Of a stretch of 38,373 nucleotides of DNA, positions 24,806 to 32,987 are shown in pieces. The first letter of the stretch is position 1. Each line of letters begins with the position of its first letter. The stretch covers positions 1-38,373 of the forward strand of contig CAJLUE010000009.1 in the NCBI GenBank assembly GCA_905209765.1, written 5' to 3'. The notes below the pieces were generated by a model. It did not search any database, was not told the origin of the DNA, and saw nothing but the letters and a program-made list of their open reading frames with translations. A program made the translations under genes and the position numbers. Source of the stretch: an uncultured Collinsella sp. (GTDB lineage Bacteria > Actinomycetota > Coriobacteriia > Coriobacteriales > Coriobacteriaceae).

Positions 24806-24846
24806 AAAGGGGGCGCCGCGGAATTGGTTCCGCGGCGCCCCCTTTT
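24806..24846 (+). terminator. Intrinsic terminator of the M32 gene
   Basis: AAAGGGGGCGCCGCGGAA pairs with TTCCGCGGCGCCCCCTTTT around TTGG, starting 22 bases after the stop codon. Confidence 0.95.
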
Positions 24847-24866
24847 CACCTAGTCATTGGGGAGTC

Positions 24867-25096
24867 GTGGCCAAAAAAGGGCAAATATGAGTACTGTTGC
24901 CGATTTTATTGCATTTATTTCAGGTAAAAATAGGCCATCAAATGGGAATTGGTCTCATTTGAGGGCCTATTTATTGAACACATGTAGAAAATCGTTGGCC
25001 TACAGGCTATTTGGGAGACGCTAAGATGCCCTTTGGAGGCAGAAATTGCTGCTACCAAATTAGTGACAGTACTCATATTTGCCACTTTTTGGCCAC
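24867..25096. mobile_element. 230-bp palindromic MITE-like element at the 3' end of glmM
   Basis: Terminal inverted repeats of 31 bp (24867-24897 and 25066-25096) match at 29 positions and begin GTGGCCAAAAA. The inside is AT-rich compared with its surroundings. Near the centre-left is a hairpin TAGGCC-A-TCAAATG...CATTTGA-G-GGCCTA (24931-24969), flanked by A and T tracts. An ATG lies at the same place in both repeats, so each strand can encode a short peptide starting MSTV. I see no clear target-site duplication and no transposase. Confidence 0.65.
24887..25024 (+). CDS. Possible 45-codon reading frame inside the palindromic element
   Basis: Starts in the left terminal repeat (MSTVADFIAFISGKNRPSN...) and runs across the element. 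The opposite strand, which is the last part of the glmM frame, starts from the mirror-image ATG at 25076 with MSTVTNLVAAIS and also contains an NRPSN-x2-SHL block. No good ribosome site is seen (GGGCAAAT precedes the ATG). Coding status is doubtful. Confidence 0.2.
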   Translation: MSTVADFIAFISGKNRPSNGNWSHLRAYLLNTCRKSLAYRLFGRR

Positions 25097-26468
25097 AACC
25101 TATTAGTAACCCCCTGCTAAACAGCCCCGAAGGCCCCCACAGGGCTTCCAGCGCGCTGGCGATGCGCTTCATGGCGGCGTCGGCGGCCGATTGGTCCGGA
25201 GCCTCAGCCAGCACGCGAATCACCGACTCGGTTCCGCCCTTGCGCACGAGAACGCGGCCCTCGCCCGCCAGCGCGGCCTCGGCCTCGGCGATCGCATTCT
25301 GCACGCCCATGTTCTCAAGCGCGGCGTCCTTGTCGGCCACGCGCACGGCAACCTGCGCTTGCGGCAGAAGCTTGCACGGAGCCGTGAGCTGCGAGAGCGT
25401 CTCGCGCTCGGCGCGAATCACTTCCATCACGCGCAGCGAGGTCATAATGCCGTCGCCCGTGCGCTCGATATCGCCAAAGATCGTGTGGCCCGTCTGCTCT
25501 CCGCCTAGGCTGAAGCCGCCCTCGCGCATCTTGGCGTACACGTGACGGTCACCCACGCCGCTGGTCACGGCGCTCAGACCGGCAAGCTCCAGCGACTTAA
25601 CCAGGCCAAAGTTGCTGGCAATCGTCGGAACCACGGTACCGCCCGAAAGGCGACCGTGCTTGTTCAGGTACACACCGCACACGTACAGGATCTGGTCGCC
25701 GTCGACCACACGACCGCGCTCATCCACGGCCAGGCAGCGATCGGCATCGCCGTCGTAGGCAAAGCCCACGTCCAGGCCCTGCTCCACCACGTGGCGCTGC
25801 AGGCGCTCCATATGCGTGGAGCCGCAGTCCACGTTGATGTTAAAGCCGTCGGGCGCGGCGTTGATCACGCGCACATCGGCGCCCAGCGCGTCGAACACCG
25901 GCTTGGCCACCGAGGACGCCGAACCGTTGGCGCAGTCGATGCCGATCTTGACGCCCTGCAGCGAAAAGTTCGCACTTGCGATGAGCGAGGCAATATAGCG
26001 GTTGCGACCCTGCATGTAGTCCACCGTGGCGCCGATATGGTTGCCCGTTGCCAGCGGCACCTCGCTCTTGCCATCGATATAGTCCTCGATGAGCTCCAGC
26101 ACGTCCTCGTCCATCTTAAAGCCGTCGCTGTTGACGAGCTTAATGCCGTTATCGCAAAACGGGTTGTGGCTCGCACTAATCATGATGCCGCAATCGAAGC
26201 AGCCCTCCACGGTCTGATGCGCCACGCCCGGCGTTGGGATCACGTGCAGCATATATGCGTCCGCACCGCTTGCGACCAGGCCACTCACCAGCGCCGCCTC
26301 GAACATATAGCTCGAGCGACGCGTGTCCTTGCCCACGATCACGCGTGCTTTGCGCTCGCGGTTGGCACCGTAATACCAACCCACAAAACGGCCGATCTTG
26401 TACGCATGCTCTACGGTCAGCCCAACGTTGGCCTCGCCGCGAAATCCGTCGGTGCCAAAGTACTTCAT
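24915..26468 (-). CDS. glmM: Phosphoglucosamine mutase with an element-encoded C-terminal tail
   Basis: Converts glucosamine-6-phosphate to glucosamine-1-phosphate for UDP-GlcNAc and cell-wall synthesis. The N-terminus MKYFGTDGFRGEAN is the family signature. The phosphoserine loop SASHNP has its catalytic serine at 100, the metal loop DGDADRC is at about 240, and the sugar-binding GGEQTGH is at about 320. The C-terminal phosphate-binding 'RKGGTESVIRVLAE' is present. Most GlmM proteins end near residue 445-450, but this frame has 517 codons. About the last 60 codons are supplied by the palindromic element (24867-25096), so the tail ends ...MAYFYLK. Catalytic domains are intact. A GAGG site lies eight bases before the ATG. 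Confidence 0.93.
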   Translation of the reverse strand: MKYFGTDGFRGEANVGLTVEHAYKIGRFVGWYYGANRERKARVIVGKDTRRSSYMFEAALVSGLVASGADAYMLHVIPTPGVAHQTVEGCFDCGIMISASHNPFCDNGIKLVNSDGFKMDEDVLELIEDYIDGKSEVPLATGNHIGATVDYMQGRNRYIASLIASANFSLQGVKIGIDCANGSASSVAKPVFDALGADVRVINAAPDGFNINVDCGSTHMERLQRHVVEQGLDVGFAYDGDADRCLAVDERGRVVDGDQILYVCGVYLNKHGRLSGGTVVPTIASNFGLVKSLELAGLSAVTSGVGDRHVYAKMREGGFSLGGEQTGHTIFGDIERTGDGIMTSLRVMEVIRAERETLSQLTAPCKLLPQAQVAVRVADKDAALENMGVQNAIAEAEAALAGEGRVLVRKGGTESVIRVLAEAPDQSAADAAMKRIASALEALWGPSGLFSRGLLIGCGQKVANMSTVTNLVAAISASKGHLSVSQIACRPTIFYMCSINRPSNETNSHLMAYFYLK

Positions 26469-26487
26469 AAGAGGTCCTCTCTATAGA

Positions 26488-26515
26488 CAAAGGCGCGCCG
26501 CCAAAGCAACGCGCC
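26488..26515 (-). terminator. Terminator-like hairpin between the EamA gene and glmM
   Basis: GGCGCG (26492-26497) pairs with CGCGCC (26510-26515); on the minus strand TTTGTCT follows. Its sequence GGCGCGCCGCCAA...AAGCA...CGCC closely resembles part of the hairpin at 18853-18893. Confidence 0.5.
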
Positions 26516-26549
26516 GCCAGCCTATTATCCTTTAAAGCAACCGTAGGGG

Positions 26550-27572
26550 CTACACCGTGAGGAACATCATCACGATGATCATGGCAAAGCCGATAAGGTC
26601 GGTCGGCAAAAATACCGTGCCCAGCATAACGGCGCTGGTGATGGTCGCCGAGACCGGCTCCACGGTTCCGATGAGGCTCGCACGCACCGAGCCGATGTCC
26701 TTAACGCCCTGCATATACAGCATGTAGGCAAAAAACGAGCCAATGACCACGAACACCGCGAGCGCCTCGATACCGGCAACATCGAGCGCCGGCATATGCG
26801 CCCAAGGGCGAACGAAAGCACACGAAACGATGCCCGCCGTGAGCATAGCCGAACCCGTGACGATGGGGCTGCCATATTCGGGCAGGATCTTGGCGGGGAT
26901 CACCGCCATACAGGTGGCGCTAACCGCACACATAAGGCCCGCAACCAGGCCGAGCGGCGAGATGCTCAGGCTGGTGGGATCACGGCCGGTAGCGATTAAA
27001 AAGGTACCGCCGAGGGCCAGACCAATGCCAATCGCCTCACGAGCGCGCGGCATGCGGCGATCGACCACGCAGGTGTAACCCATGATGATGACCAGCTGCA
27101 GGCACTGAAGCACCGTCGCGGTCCCGGCATTGGTCAGACGCACGGCCGAAAGATAGCAGAACTGGTTGAACAGCAGGCCAAAAGCGGTAAAGAGCAGCAG
27201 CTGCTTGCGATCAGCGGGCGTCGTCCAAAGCTTGACCAGGCGTGCGCGGTCGCGCGTGACAACCACAGCCATAAAGAGCAGGCCGGCGAGAATCTGTCGT
27301 ATGCTCATAAGCCACAGCGTATCGACATGGTAGGTATCGAACAGGAAGCTCGCGCTGGTGCCCGAGAAGCCCCAAAACGAGCCGCCCACGAGCGTAGCCA
27401 ACATGCCCACGATCATCTTGCGCGTCTGGGCATCGTTGAGGCGGTCGCGCCAGGCGCGACGGGTGCTGCGGCTGAGCTCGTCGGTGCCCTCGGGCACATC
27501 AATGTTCGATATATCGGTCATCGGCACCGAAGCCCCTGTGCCTTCGACCTGCTCGACACACTCTTTGCTCAT
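26550..27572 (-). CDS. EamA/DMT family exporter
   Basis: A 340-residue membrane protein starting MSKECVEQVEGTG at 27572, with GGGGAG six bases upstream; a longer frame upstream has no ribosome site. After a 55-residue charged N-terminal tail come ten hydrophobic segments arranged as two EamA repeats (about 60-195 and 205-340). Typical features are 'GGSFWGFSGTSASFLFD' at the start of repeat one (quoted in part) and 'IGTVEPVSATITSAVMLGTVF' (quoted in part as EPVSATI) near the end of repeat two. Drug/metabolite transporters of this group move amino acids, nucleotide sugars or other small metabolites. The substrate is not predictable here. Confidence 0.88.
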   Translation of the reverse strand: MSKECVEQVEGTGASVPMTDISNIDVPEGTDELSRSTRRAWRDRLNDAQTRKMIVGMLATLVGGSFWGFSGTSASFLFDTYHVDTLWLMSIRQILAGLLFMAVVVTRDRARLVKLWTTPADRKQLLLFTAFGLLFNQFCYLSAVRLTNAGTATVLQCLQLVIIMGYTCVVDRRMPRAREAIGIGLALGGTFLIATGRDPTSLSISPLGLVAGLMCAVSATCMAVIPAKILPEYGSPIVTGSAMLTAGIVSCAFVRPWAHMPALDVAGIEALAVFVVIGSFFAYMLYMQGVKDIGSVRASLIGTVEPVSATITSAVMLGTVFLPTDLIGFAMIIVMMFLTV

Positions 27573-27803
27573 TCCACTCCCCCGAAACAGCCTGGAAACA
27601 ATTCGGCTTACCTTACCACGGCGAAGGCACCAGCCGGAGGCTTGTCCGCTTATCGGTAGGACAATTCCGCAGGCGTCTTTCCATAGCTCGATACCGCAAT
27701 GGCCCTGCATTAGTCGACAGCCAAATCGCGGCAGCAGACTCTTTTGAAATGGATACGACAAAGCCCCCGAATTCCACAATGTAAGCGATTTTTAAAAATG
27801 TTC

Positions 27804-27832
27804 TTGCCACCGAGTTCAGGCTCCGTTATATT
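27804..27832 (+). promoter_or_regulatory. tRNA-Val promoter
   Basis: TTGCCA (27804-27809), a 17-base spacer and TATATT (27827-27832) lie 30 bases before the tRNA. The 230 bases before this, back to the EamA start (27572), show no gene. Confidence 0.7.
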
Positions 27833-27861
27833 ATCCCTTGCGCGCTTGCGCACCCTTGATC

Positions 27862-27936
27862 GGGCGTTTAGCTCAGGGGGAGAGCGCTTCCCTGACACGG
27901 AAGAGGTCAGAAGTTCAAATCTTCTAACGCCCACCA
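27862..27936 (+). tRNA. tRNA-Val (anticodon GAC)
   Basis: Acceptor GGGCGTT (27862-27868) pairs with AACGCCC (27926-27932), discriminator A, encoded CCA. Anticodon stem CTTCC/GGAAG with loop CTGACAC gives anticodon GAC, which reads GUC and GUU. D arm (GCTC/GAGC) and T arm (AGAAG-TTCAAAT-CTTCT) are normal. It stands alone with its own promoter and terminator. Confidence 0.97.
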
Positions 27937-27944
27937 AATGTTCG

Positions 27945-27981
27945 CAGCTCAGAGGCTATGTTCTCTGAGCTGTTTTGTTTT
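27945..27981 (+). terminator. tRNA-Val terminator
   Basis: CAGCTCAGAG pairs with CTCTGAGCTG around an eight-base loop, followed by TTTTGTTTT. The 290 bases between this and the next gene (28272) are lower in GC, with no gene I can support. Confidence 0.9.
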
Positions 27982-28271
27982 ATGTCGCCAAATCCGCTGG
28001 CAGCCCCAACCGTCATCGCAACGTAACATCAATTCACCTGACAAATGGCTGCCAAACAAATTCAATACCCCAACATCAACAATAGCCAGGCACAAAACTG
28101 CGCCGCAAGCTGCTCCAACCGCCCAACTGGCCAAAAGCCGACCATCTACTTGCCGATCTATCCATCGGCATAACCAATCAGTCCGCACCGCAACTTCTCA
28201 GCAAAACGCCGCGATGTCTGCGCCCTGCGGTATCCTTGAGCCACTTGCACCTGCAGCACCAAGGAGCCGCC

Positions 28272-28958
28272 ATGCGCACCGAGCTCGATGTTCCCTTTTC
28301 GCACAAAGAAGAAGCCAAGGCGCTGGGCGCCAAATGGGACCGGACCAAGAAGATCTGGTATGTACCCAGCGGCGTCAACCCCGAGCCCTTTGCCGAGTGG
28401 CTGCCCGGTGTTGACCGATCCGACCCCTCTGCGCCGTATATATTTCTAGTACTGGGCAAGCGCGAGTGCTGGAAGTGTCACAAAGAGACCTCGGTCGCGG
28501 CCTTTGGCATTCCCTATCGAACCGATAACGACGAGAGCATCGCCATCGCACACGCGCCCAACGAAGCCGGGCACATTGTCATCGACACGGCCAACGCCAA
28601 CGCACTCGCCATCGTGCCCGCTCTTGGCTGCGTGCCGGGCGAGATCCGCGACTACCTTCATAAGCGCTGCGGCTACAAGCCCGTAGGCGCGCGAGCCTCC
28701 AAAGCCCCGTCGCTCGGCAACACGTGCACCAGTTGCGACGCGTTGCAAGGCAGTCGCTATCTGCTCGAAGAGCCCTCGTCCCCGTTTGCCCTCACCGCCA
28801 TCAACAAGCTGCCGGCACTGGAGTTTGTTCGCGTCGAAGTTGCCGGCGTCTTTGGCATCCCAGCCACGCGCACCGACTTTGACCAGGCGCTCTTTACCTG
28901 GGCACGCGACCATCACGCCGAGTTCCACAGGCAACTCGGTGAGGGGGTTTATTTGTAG
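28272..28958 (+). CDS. DUF5710 domain protein with zinc-binding cysteines
   Basis: A 228-residue protein starting MRTELDVPFSHKEEAKALGAKWD, with AAGGAG six bases upstream. Residues 1-40 are a DUF5710 module ('VPFSHKEEAKALGAKWD...KKIWYVP'), found at the ends of DNA-processing, primase-like and mobile-element proteins and thought to bind nucleic acid. Two CxxC pairs follow (CWKC at about 64, CTSC at about 154), probably one zinc site split by an insert. The C-terminal part (about 175-228) is unrecognised. Cellular role is unknown. It ends 38 bases from the convergent small zinc-ribbon gene and belongs to the accessory block after the tRNA. Confidence 0.7.
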   Translation: MRTELDVPFSHKEEAKALGAKWDRTKKIWYVPSGVNPEPFAEWLPGVDRSDPSAPYIFLVLGKRECWKCHKETSVAAFGIPYRTDNDESIAIAHAPNEAGHIVIDTANANALAIVPALGCVPGEIRDYLHKRCGYKPVGARASKAPSLGNTCTSCDALQGSRYLLEEPSSPFALTAINKLPALEFVRVEVAGVFGIPATRTDFDQALFTWARDHHAEFHRQLGEGVYL

Positions 28959-28996
28959 AGACGGAGAGGCCTTCACAGCCAGCTCCTCCGCATCAC

Positions 28997-29281
28997 CTAT
29001 CCCTCGTCGCCGGCGTCGTACACGATATCGAGGCCACAAACAGAGCATTTCTCCGGATACACCGGCATATGAACGCCCGTGCGTTTCCTCACTTCGTCAC
29101 TGAGTTTGTCGTGCGCATCGATGAACCGAATGTCGAGACACGGTATTTGCGAGCCGCAGCAAGGGCAGGCAACGACAAACGACCCGCAATCAACCTCTAC
29201 GCTCGGAAACATATTGTTGTCGATAAGGGCACGCGGCAGTTTTCCGTACTTCCCCATCGCGACATCGCCTCGCCAGCTCAT
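28997..29281 (-). CDS. Small zinc-ribbon protein of unknown function
   Basis: A 94-residue protein starting MSWRGDVAMGKYGKLP, with GAGGGGAG six bases before the ATG. Cysteine pairs CPCCG (about 39-42) and CSVCG (about 83-86), about 40 residues apart, form a probable zinc ribbon. Between them is 'DAHDKLSDEVRKRTG'. I do not recognise the family. It follows the HNH endonuclease gene on the same strand after 122 bases, which holds no clear terminator, so co-transcription is possible. Confidence 0.6.
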   Translation of the reverse strand: MSWRGDVAMGKYGKLPRALIDNNMFPSVEVDCGSFVVACPCCGSQIPCLDIRFIDAHDKLSDEVRKRTGVHMPVYPEKCSVCGLDIVYDAGDEG

Positions 29282-29403
29282 ACACGCTCCCCTCTCGCTA
29301 TACAAATCAGGAAGAGCATGCACCGACGGGCGTGCGCGAGATTGCATCGCCACGCGATCCGATCAAACGACACGATCGTCAAAGAATGCCAAAACCAAAT
29401 ACG

Positions 29404-30486
29404 CTAATACGGCAGAAGCCCCGCCTTTTCACGCTTCTTTTCCGAGCGATCGAACTCAATGCGATGGGCCTCAAGAAACACCGTATTGGGTCGCCACTGA
29501 TGCTCATTCGGCTGCCTTAGCGTCGCACCCGCAAAGGAAACGTAGTCGGTCTTATCCAGCAGGTACGATCCACACAGCCGATATTCACCACAAACAGGCT
29601 CAAACGAAATCAGGTGAGCATCAAATAGGGAATGAAGGTCGCGCCGAAGCAGAATGCCGTTGCTGGCAACCTGCGATTTGGGTCCCGAGTAATTCTCGAT
29701 ATGCGCAGCCTCCAGAGCTTCGCTGACGCCGCAGTCCGACACCGCGCAACGGCCGTCATAGGCGGCAACGAGCTGCTTGCGGAACCATTGTTGCCCCAAT
29801 CGCTCGCGCCTTAACGCATAGCGGACCTTTTCGTCGTCGGTCGCACCCTGTCCGGCAAACTCAATATCGACGGGCATGCGCTTCAGATAACTCATGTCGG
29901 GCGCAAAACGAGGGTCCGGCCCGCCTTTATGAACAGGACCGTGCAGAACAAACCATCCGTTTTCGGGCTCGAACCGCTCAACAAACGCAAGGCCGAGCAC
30001 CTTATAGCCCACCTCGGTTGCAAATATGACTCCGACTGGAACGCCGCATTCCATGCAGTTGAGCATTTTACGGTTGTAATTCTGGTCTCGAAAACCAACG
30101 GTACCCGGCGCTTGAACCGAGTACTTAATGACCCACGTACCATCGTCCAAATAGAGCGGAGGCACATCGGTGTAGAAGCTCTTTTTAGAGTTATGGACCG
30201 AAAGCGCAAAGATCTTATTGGGATCTTGCTTCACCCGATCCTGGCCCGGCCAGAAGATCCCTGAATCCCGCGTTACGGGAAAGAAGTCCGAGCCAATTCT
30301 CAAACGATACTGATACTGAGGGCTATCTTCCTTGGTGTGGTGCGGAAGGCTGGTCCAAACGCTGCCGCGCTGCTCCTCACCCAGAAACCACTCCCATGCC
30401 TCAACGTATTCAGAAGGCACGAGACTGCAGGCACGGTCATAGCTTGGTCCATCCATCAACGGAACAGCAAGGTCAATGTCGTTCAT
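29404..30486 (-). CDS. HNH endonuclease (HNH_2 type)
   Basis: A 360-residue protein. The ATG at 30486 has AGGTG six bases upstream; a GTG at 30495 overlaps that site. The C-terminal third holds a classic HNH_2 domain: 'FRKQLVAAYDGRCAVSDCG', 'LEAAHIENYSG' (catalytic His), 'ASNGILLRRDLHSLFD' (Asn and second His), then 'LISFEPVCGEYRL'. The first 210 residues are an unrecognised domain rich in aromatics, with a CMECG pair (about 145-149). This layout suggests a target-recognition or sensor part fused to a nuclease, as in modification-dependent restriction or defence proteins. No methyltransferase is nearby. Confidence 0.82.
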   Translation of the reverse strand: MNDIDLAVPLMDGPSYDRACSLVPSEYVEAWEWFLGEEQRGSVWTSLPHHTKEDSPQYQYRLRIGSDFFPVTRDSGIFWPGQDRVKQDPNKIFALSVHNSKKSFYTDVPPLYLDDGTWVIKYSVQAPGTVGFRDQNYNRKMLNCMECGVPVGVIFATEVGYKVLGLAFVERFEPENGWFVLHGPVHKGGPDPRFAPDMSYLKRMPVDIEFAGQGATDDEKVRYALRRERLGQQWFRKQLVAAYDGRCAVSDCGVSEALEAAHIENYSGPKSQVASNGILLRRDLHSLFDAHLISFEPVCGEYRLCGSYLLDKTDYVSFAGATLRQPNEHQWRPNTVFLEAHRIEFDRSEKKREKAGLLPY

Positions 30487-30638
30487 CGCCAGCACCTACA
30501 ACCATACGAACGCGAGTCATGCCCCTCAATAATATGACCGAGAGTCAATTATTACGAGATCTCATTCCGTGATCGGCACATCGTTGATGCTCTCGGTTTG
30601 CCGCTGGCGCGCTCGTACCCCGCTACCCCACTCCCCTG

Positions 30639-30659
30639 TATACTGATGTAACACGTGTT
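30639..30659 (+). promoter_or_regulatory. Possible -10 and palindromic site before the gene at 30702
   Basis: TATACT (30639-30644) is followed five bases later by the perfect palindrome AACACGTGTT (30650-30659), which would sit at the transcription start. No -35 is evident. Confidence 0.3.
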
Positions 30660-30701
30660 TCATCCGGGCTTGTTGGGCCGGATTGTTCATGGGAGGGTCT
30701 T

Positions 30702-31193
30702 ATGGCTGCTTCGAATCCGCCTAAGGGGAGCGTTTCTTCTTCGTCCATCAAGCCGGTTACGCGCAAGGCCGTTCGTTGCCAGCGCGAGGTCGCTTGGCTT
30801 GTCACGCAGGCGGCGGGCAGGCTCGTGGCGACCACTCAGGACGTCAACGCGCCTACGCCGAGCTTTGTGCTGGCAGCGGCGCTGGATTTCGTGCGCCAAT
30901 TGGAGCTTGCCGAACAGGATGCCGGTGGCCACCTCGACTACCAGAATGTTATGGCGCCCGACCTGCAAACGTTCTGCCACATGGCCAAGTTGCCCGCCGC
31001 ACCCAATGCGCTTTCAGACGCAGGCTACATGTTTACGCTTTCGGGCGCGGACCTTATCCGTGACATCTATGCATACTGCAGCGAGCTCGCCGAGCGCCAC
31101 GTCTTTGACGCGGCAGAAGTCAAACCGGGATATGTCATCAAGCTGGTTCTTAGGCTGTTCTTGATGGACGGGTTCGGGGCCATGCCAGCGTAA
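30702..31193 (+). CDS. Hypothetical helical protein
   Basis: A 163-residue protein with GGAGGGTCTT before the ATG. I do not recognise it. The first 20 residues are Ser/Lys-rich and likely disordered. The rest is predicted alpha-helical, with 'AAALDFVRQLELAEQDAG', 'GADLIRDIYAYCSELAERHVF' (quoted in part) and a C-terminal 'VIKLVLRLFLMDGFGAMPA'. There are no membrane helices and no signal peptide. It is divergent from the HNH gene and convergent with the AlbA_2 regulator, all in the accessory block after tRNA-Val. Confidence 0.6.
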   Translation: MAASNPPKGSVSSSSIKPVTRKAVRCQREVAWLVTQAAGRLVATTQDVNAPTPSFVLAAALDFVRQLELAEQDAGGHLDYQNVMAPDLQTFCHMAKLPAAPNALSDAGYMFTLSGADLIRDIYAYCSELAERHVFDAAEVKPGYVIKLVLRLFLMDGFGAMPA

Positions 31194-31293
31194 GCCGAGT
31201 CTTTAGCATCACCGTCGACTGAGCAACAACCGCTTTACCTTAGTGGGCGCCAATTGAGGGTCGATTATTGGGTCGCCTCGTCCACTAGCGCAT

Positions 31294-32760
31294 TTATTCC
31301 ACGCGCTCTGACAGTCGATACTTGCGGTTGCGGCTCGTCGCCGGCGCCGTGGGCTCAAGCTCGCCTTGAGCAATGAGCGCGTTGACGCGCGACCTTACCT
31401 GGGAAATTGTAAGCCCCGTACGTTCTGCCAGCTCACGCGTCCCCAGCTCGCCGTAGTGTTTGAGTGCCGTCACAATTAAGCCCCCGCCATGATCGACCGG
31501 CTCGATCTTTGAACGGTAAAGTACGACCTTGAACCGATCGAACCCCGGGCAGAACAGGGGCTCGGCCAGACCATGCGCGCGCATGGCATCGATCATCATC
31601 GGGATGCCCGAGCCATTGCCCTCAGCCGGCGAACCTGCGCCATCCGGCAGCGGGACAATCGACATGAGCTTCACAAGCGTCGCGTTACGGCATCGGGAGC
31701 TGCCGTCAAACAGGTTCTCGCGAGTCTTTCCTCCGTATAGGCCGCCGGGGTTCGTCACTTCGATACGGTCATCAAAGACGTCAACAGCGATCGACTGCCC
31801 ACAGAACCGGTCTCCGTATTCTCGGTGGATTACGGCGTTGGCAATTGCCTCGCGCAGGACCTCCTCGGGAATCTCCAGCGAGTCGACACGCGAGACGCCT
31901 TTGATCATCGAGGTTCGTCGCAAATTCTTGGCGACCGCCGCGACGGCATCCGAGATCATTTCGCCCAACGTTCCCTCGCAGATCGTACGGTCCATGAACC
32001 TCAACGACCCCGCCGCGCCCTTCTGCGTTCCGGCATAGACCGCCACATCGATAAAGAGCTTGGGATAAAACTGCTGAGGATAGGCACCCGCGGCCAGGAG
32101 CCCGGCCTTAGTAACATTGCCCTGGGAGTCGAGGAAATTCAGGCGCTCCAGCTTCGTTTTCTTGTCCGGCGCGCCGCGCATTGCACGGGGTGTCAGCGAG
32201 AAAGCACGCTCTATCGTGCGGTCGACCAGGGCCTCGTCAAGATCGCCTGCGACCGCGCCGGGTACTGCATCGCGATCACTGGGGCTCGTCCGTTCATACG
32301 ATGACAAGGACAGGACCTCAGTCGACGAAAGCGGGACATCTTTGTCATCGATGCGTTTGTAGCTGCCGCCTTGAGCGCCCCGCTCTATGACATAACAAGG
32401 CTTGCTCGACGGGTCGAGCTCCTCAATCGTGATGACCAGAACCACGGTGCCCTGGAGCTCCACGCGTTCAATGGTGTATTTGGGCGGATTGGCCAGTTTT
32501 CCGCGACCGCCGGCATCACCCATGCCCGCTACGAATTGGTTGAGCACCTTCTCGGTCTCAAAGTTCTCAACCGGGACAAAGCCCGCGCGCTCGCTCACTC
32601 CGAGTACGATGATGCCACCGGCGGTATTCGCGAATGCGCTTACCGTTTCCCATACGTCGCGGGAAAGCGTCGTGGCGCTCTCCTTGACCTCGACGTTAAG
32701 ATCGTCCGAGCCCATGCGCCTTAAAGACTCGAGCAGACCGGTCAGCTCGTTTTCGTTCAT
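31294..32760 (-). CDS. AlbA_2 / histidine-kinase-like ATPase / winged-helix regulator
   Basis: A 488-residue protein. The ATG at 32760 has AAAGGA eight bases upstream; a GTG at 32766 is too close to it. Domains in order: AlbA_2 (Schlafen AlbA_2, about 15-140, with 'EVKES...VWETVSAFANTAGGIIVLGV' quoted in part), a middle helical part, a GHKL-type domain (about 290-400, with 'LREAIANAVIHREY' and 'NPGGLYGG'), and a C-terminal winged helix (about 430-475, 'GELGTRELAERTGLTISQVRSRVNAL' quoted in part). Such proteins are predicted regulators and often neighbour mobile or defence genes. Upstream lies a dense array of TTATCTCTCGT sites, likely its own operators. Confidence 0.85.
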   Translation of the reverse strand: MNENELTGLLESLRRMGSDDLNVEVKESATTLSRDVWETVSAFANTAGGIIVLGVSERAGFVPVENFETEKVLNQFVAGMGDAGGRGKLANPPKYTIERVELQGTVVLVITIEELDPSSKPCYVIERGAQGGSYKRIDDKDVPLSSTEVLSLSSYERTSPSDRDAVPGAVAGDLDEALVDRTIERAFSLTPRAMRGAPDKKTKLERLNFLDSQGNVTKAGLLAAGAYPQQFYPKLFIDVAVYAGTQKGAAGSLRFMDRTICEGTLGEMISDAVAAVAKNLRRTSMIKGVSRVDSLEIPEEVLREAIANAVIHREYGDRFCGQSIAVDVFDDRIEVTNPGGLYGGKTRENLFDGSSRCRNATLVKLMSIVPLPDGAGSPAEGNGSGIPMMIDAMRAHGLAEPLFCPGFDRFKVVLYRSKIEPVDHGGGLIVTALKHYGELGTRELAERTGLTISQVRSRVNALIAQGELEPTAPATSRNRKYRLSERVE

Positions 32761-32822
32761 CTGCACGTCCTTTCGCTCGGTCCGGCGGAGAATGCCGCGA
32801 ATAGATTTCCTTCGTCTCTCAG

Positions 32823-32893
32823 TTATCTCTCGTAATTATCTCTTGTCTCTCTGTTATCTCTCGTATTAGAGATGAGTGAAAGATGAGAGATAA
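32823..32893. repeat. Operator-like array, copy 1 (TTATCTCTCGT sites)
   Basis: Sites start at 32823, 32836 (CTTGT variant) and 32854, with spacings of 13 and 18 bp. The inverse GAGAGATAA is at 32885-32893. The array lies 63-133 bases upstream of the AlbA_2 regulator start, so it covers its promoter region. Confidence 0.75.
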
Positions 32894-32987
32894 GATATCT
32901 GCCATCTGTTTCATTTAAACATGTTTTTGCTGGTAGAACAATCGGTATTGAGACAATGCCGTGATTTCTTGTCTCTTTGCTGCTCAG

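Noticed and set aside
27949..28188. A 79-codon minus-strand frame with one hydrophobic segment after the tRNA
   Set aside because: It ends inside the tRNA terminator, starts at a GTG without a ribosome site, and has no known domain.
27862..32760. Integrated element with attachment sites at tRNA-Val
   Set aside because: No integrase is present and I found no second copy of the tRNA 3' end (TTCAAATCTTCTAACGCCC) in the window.
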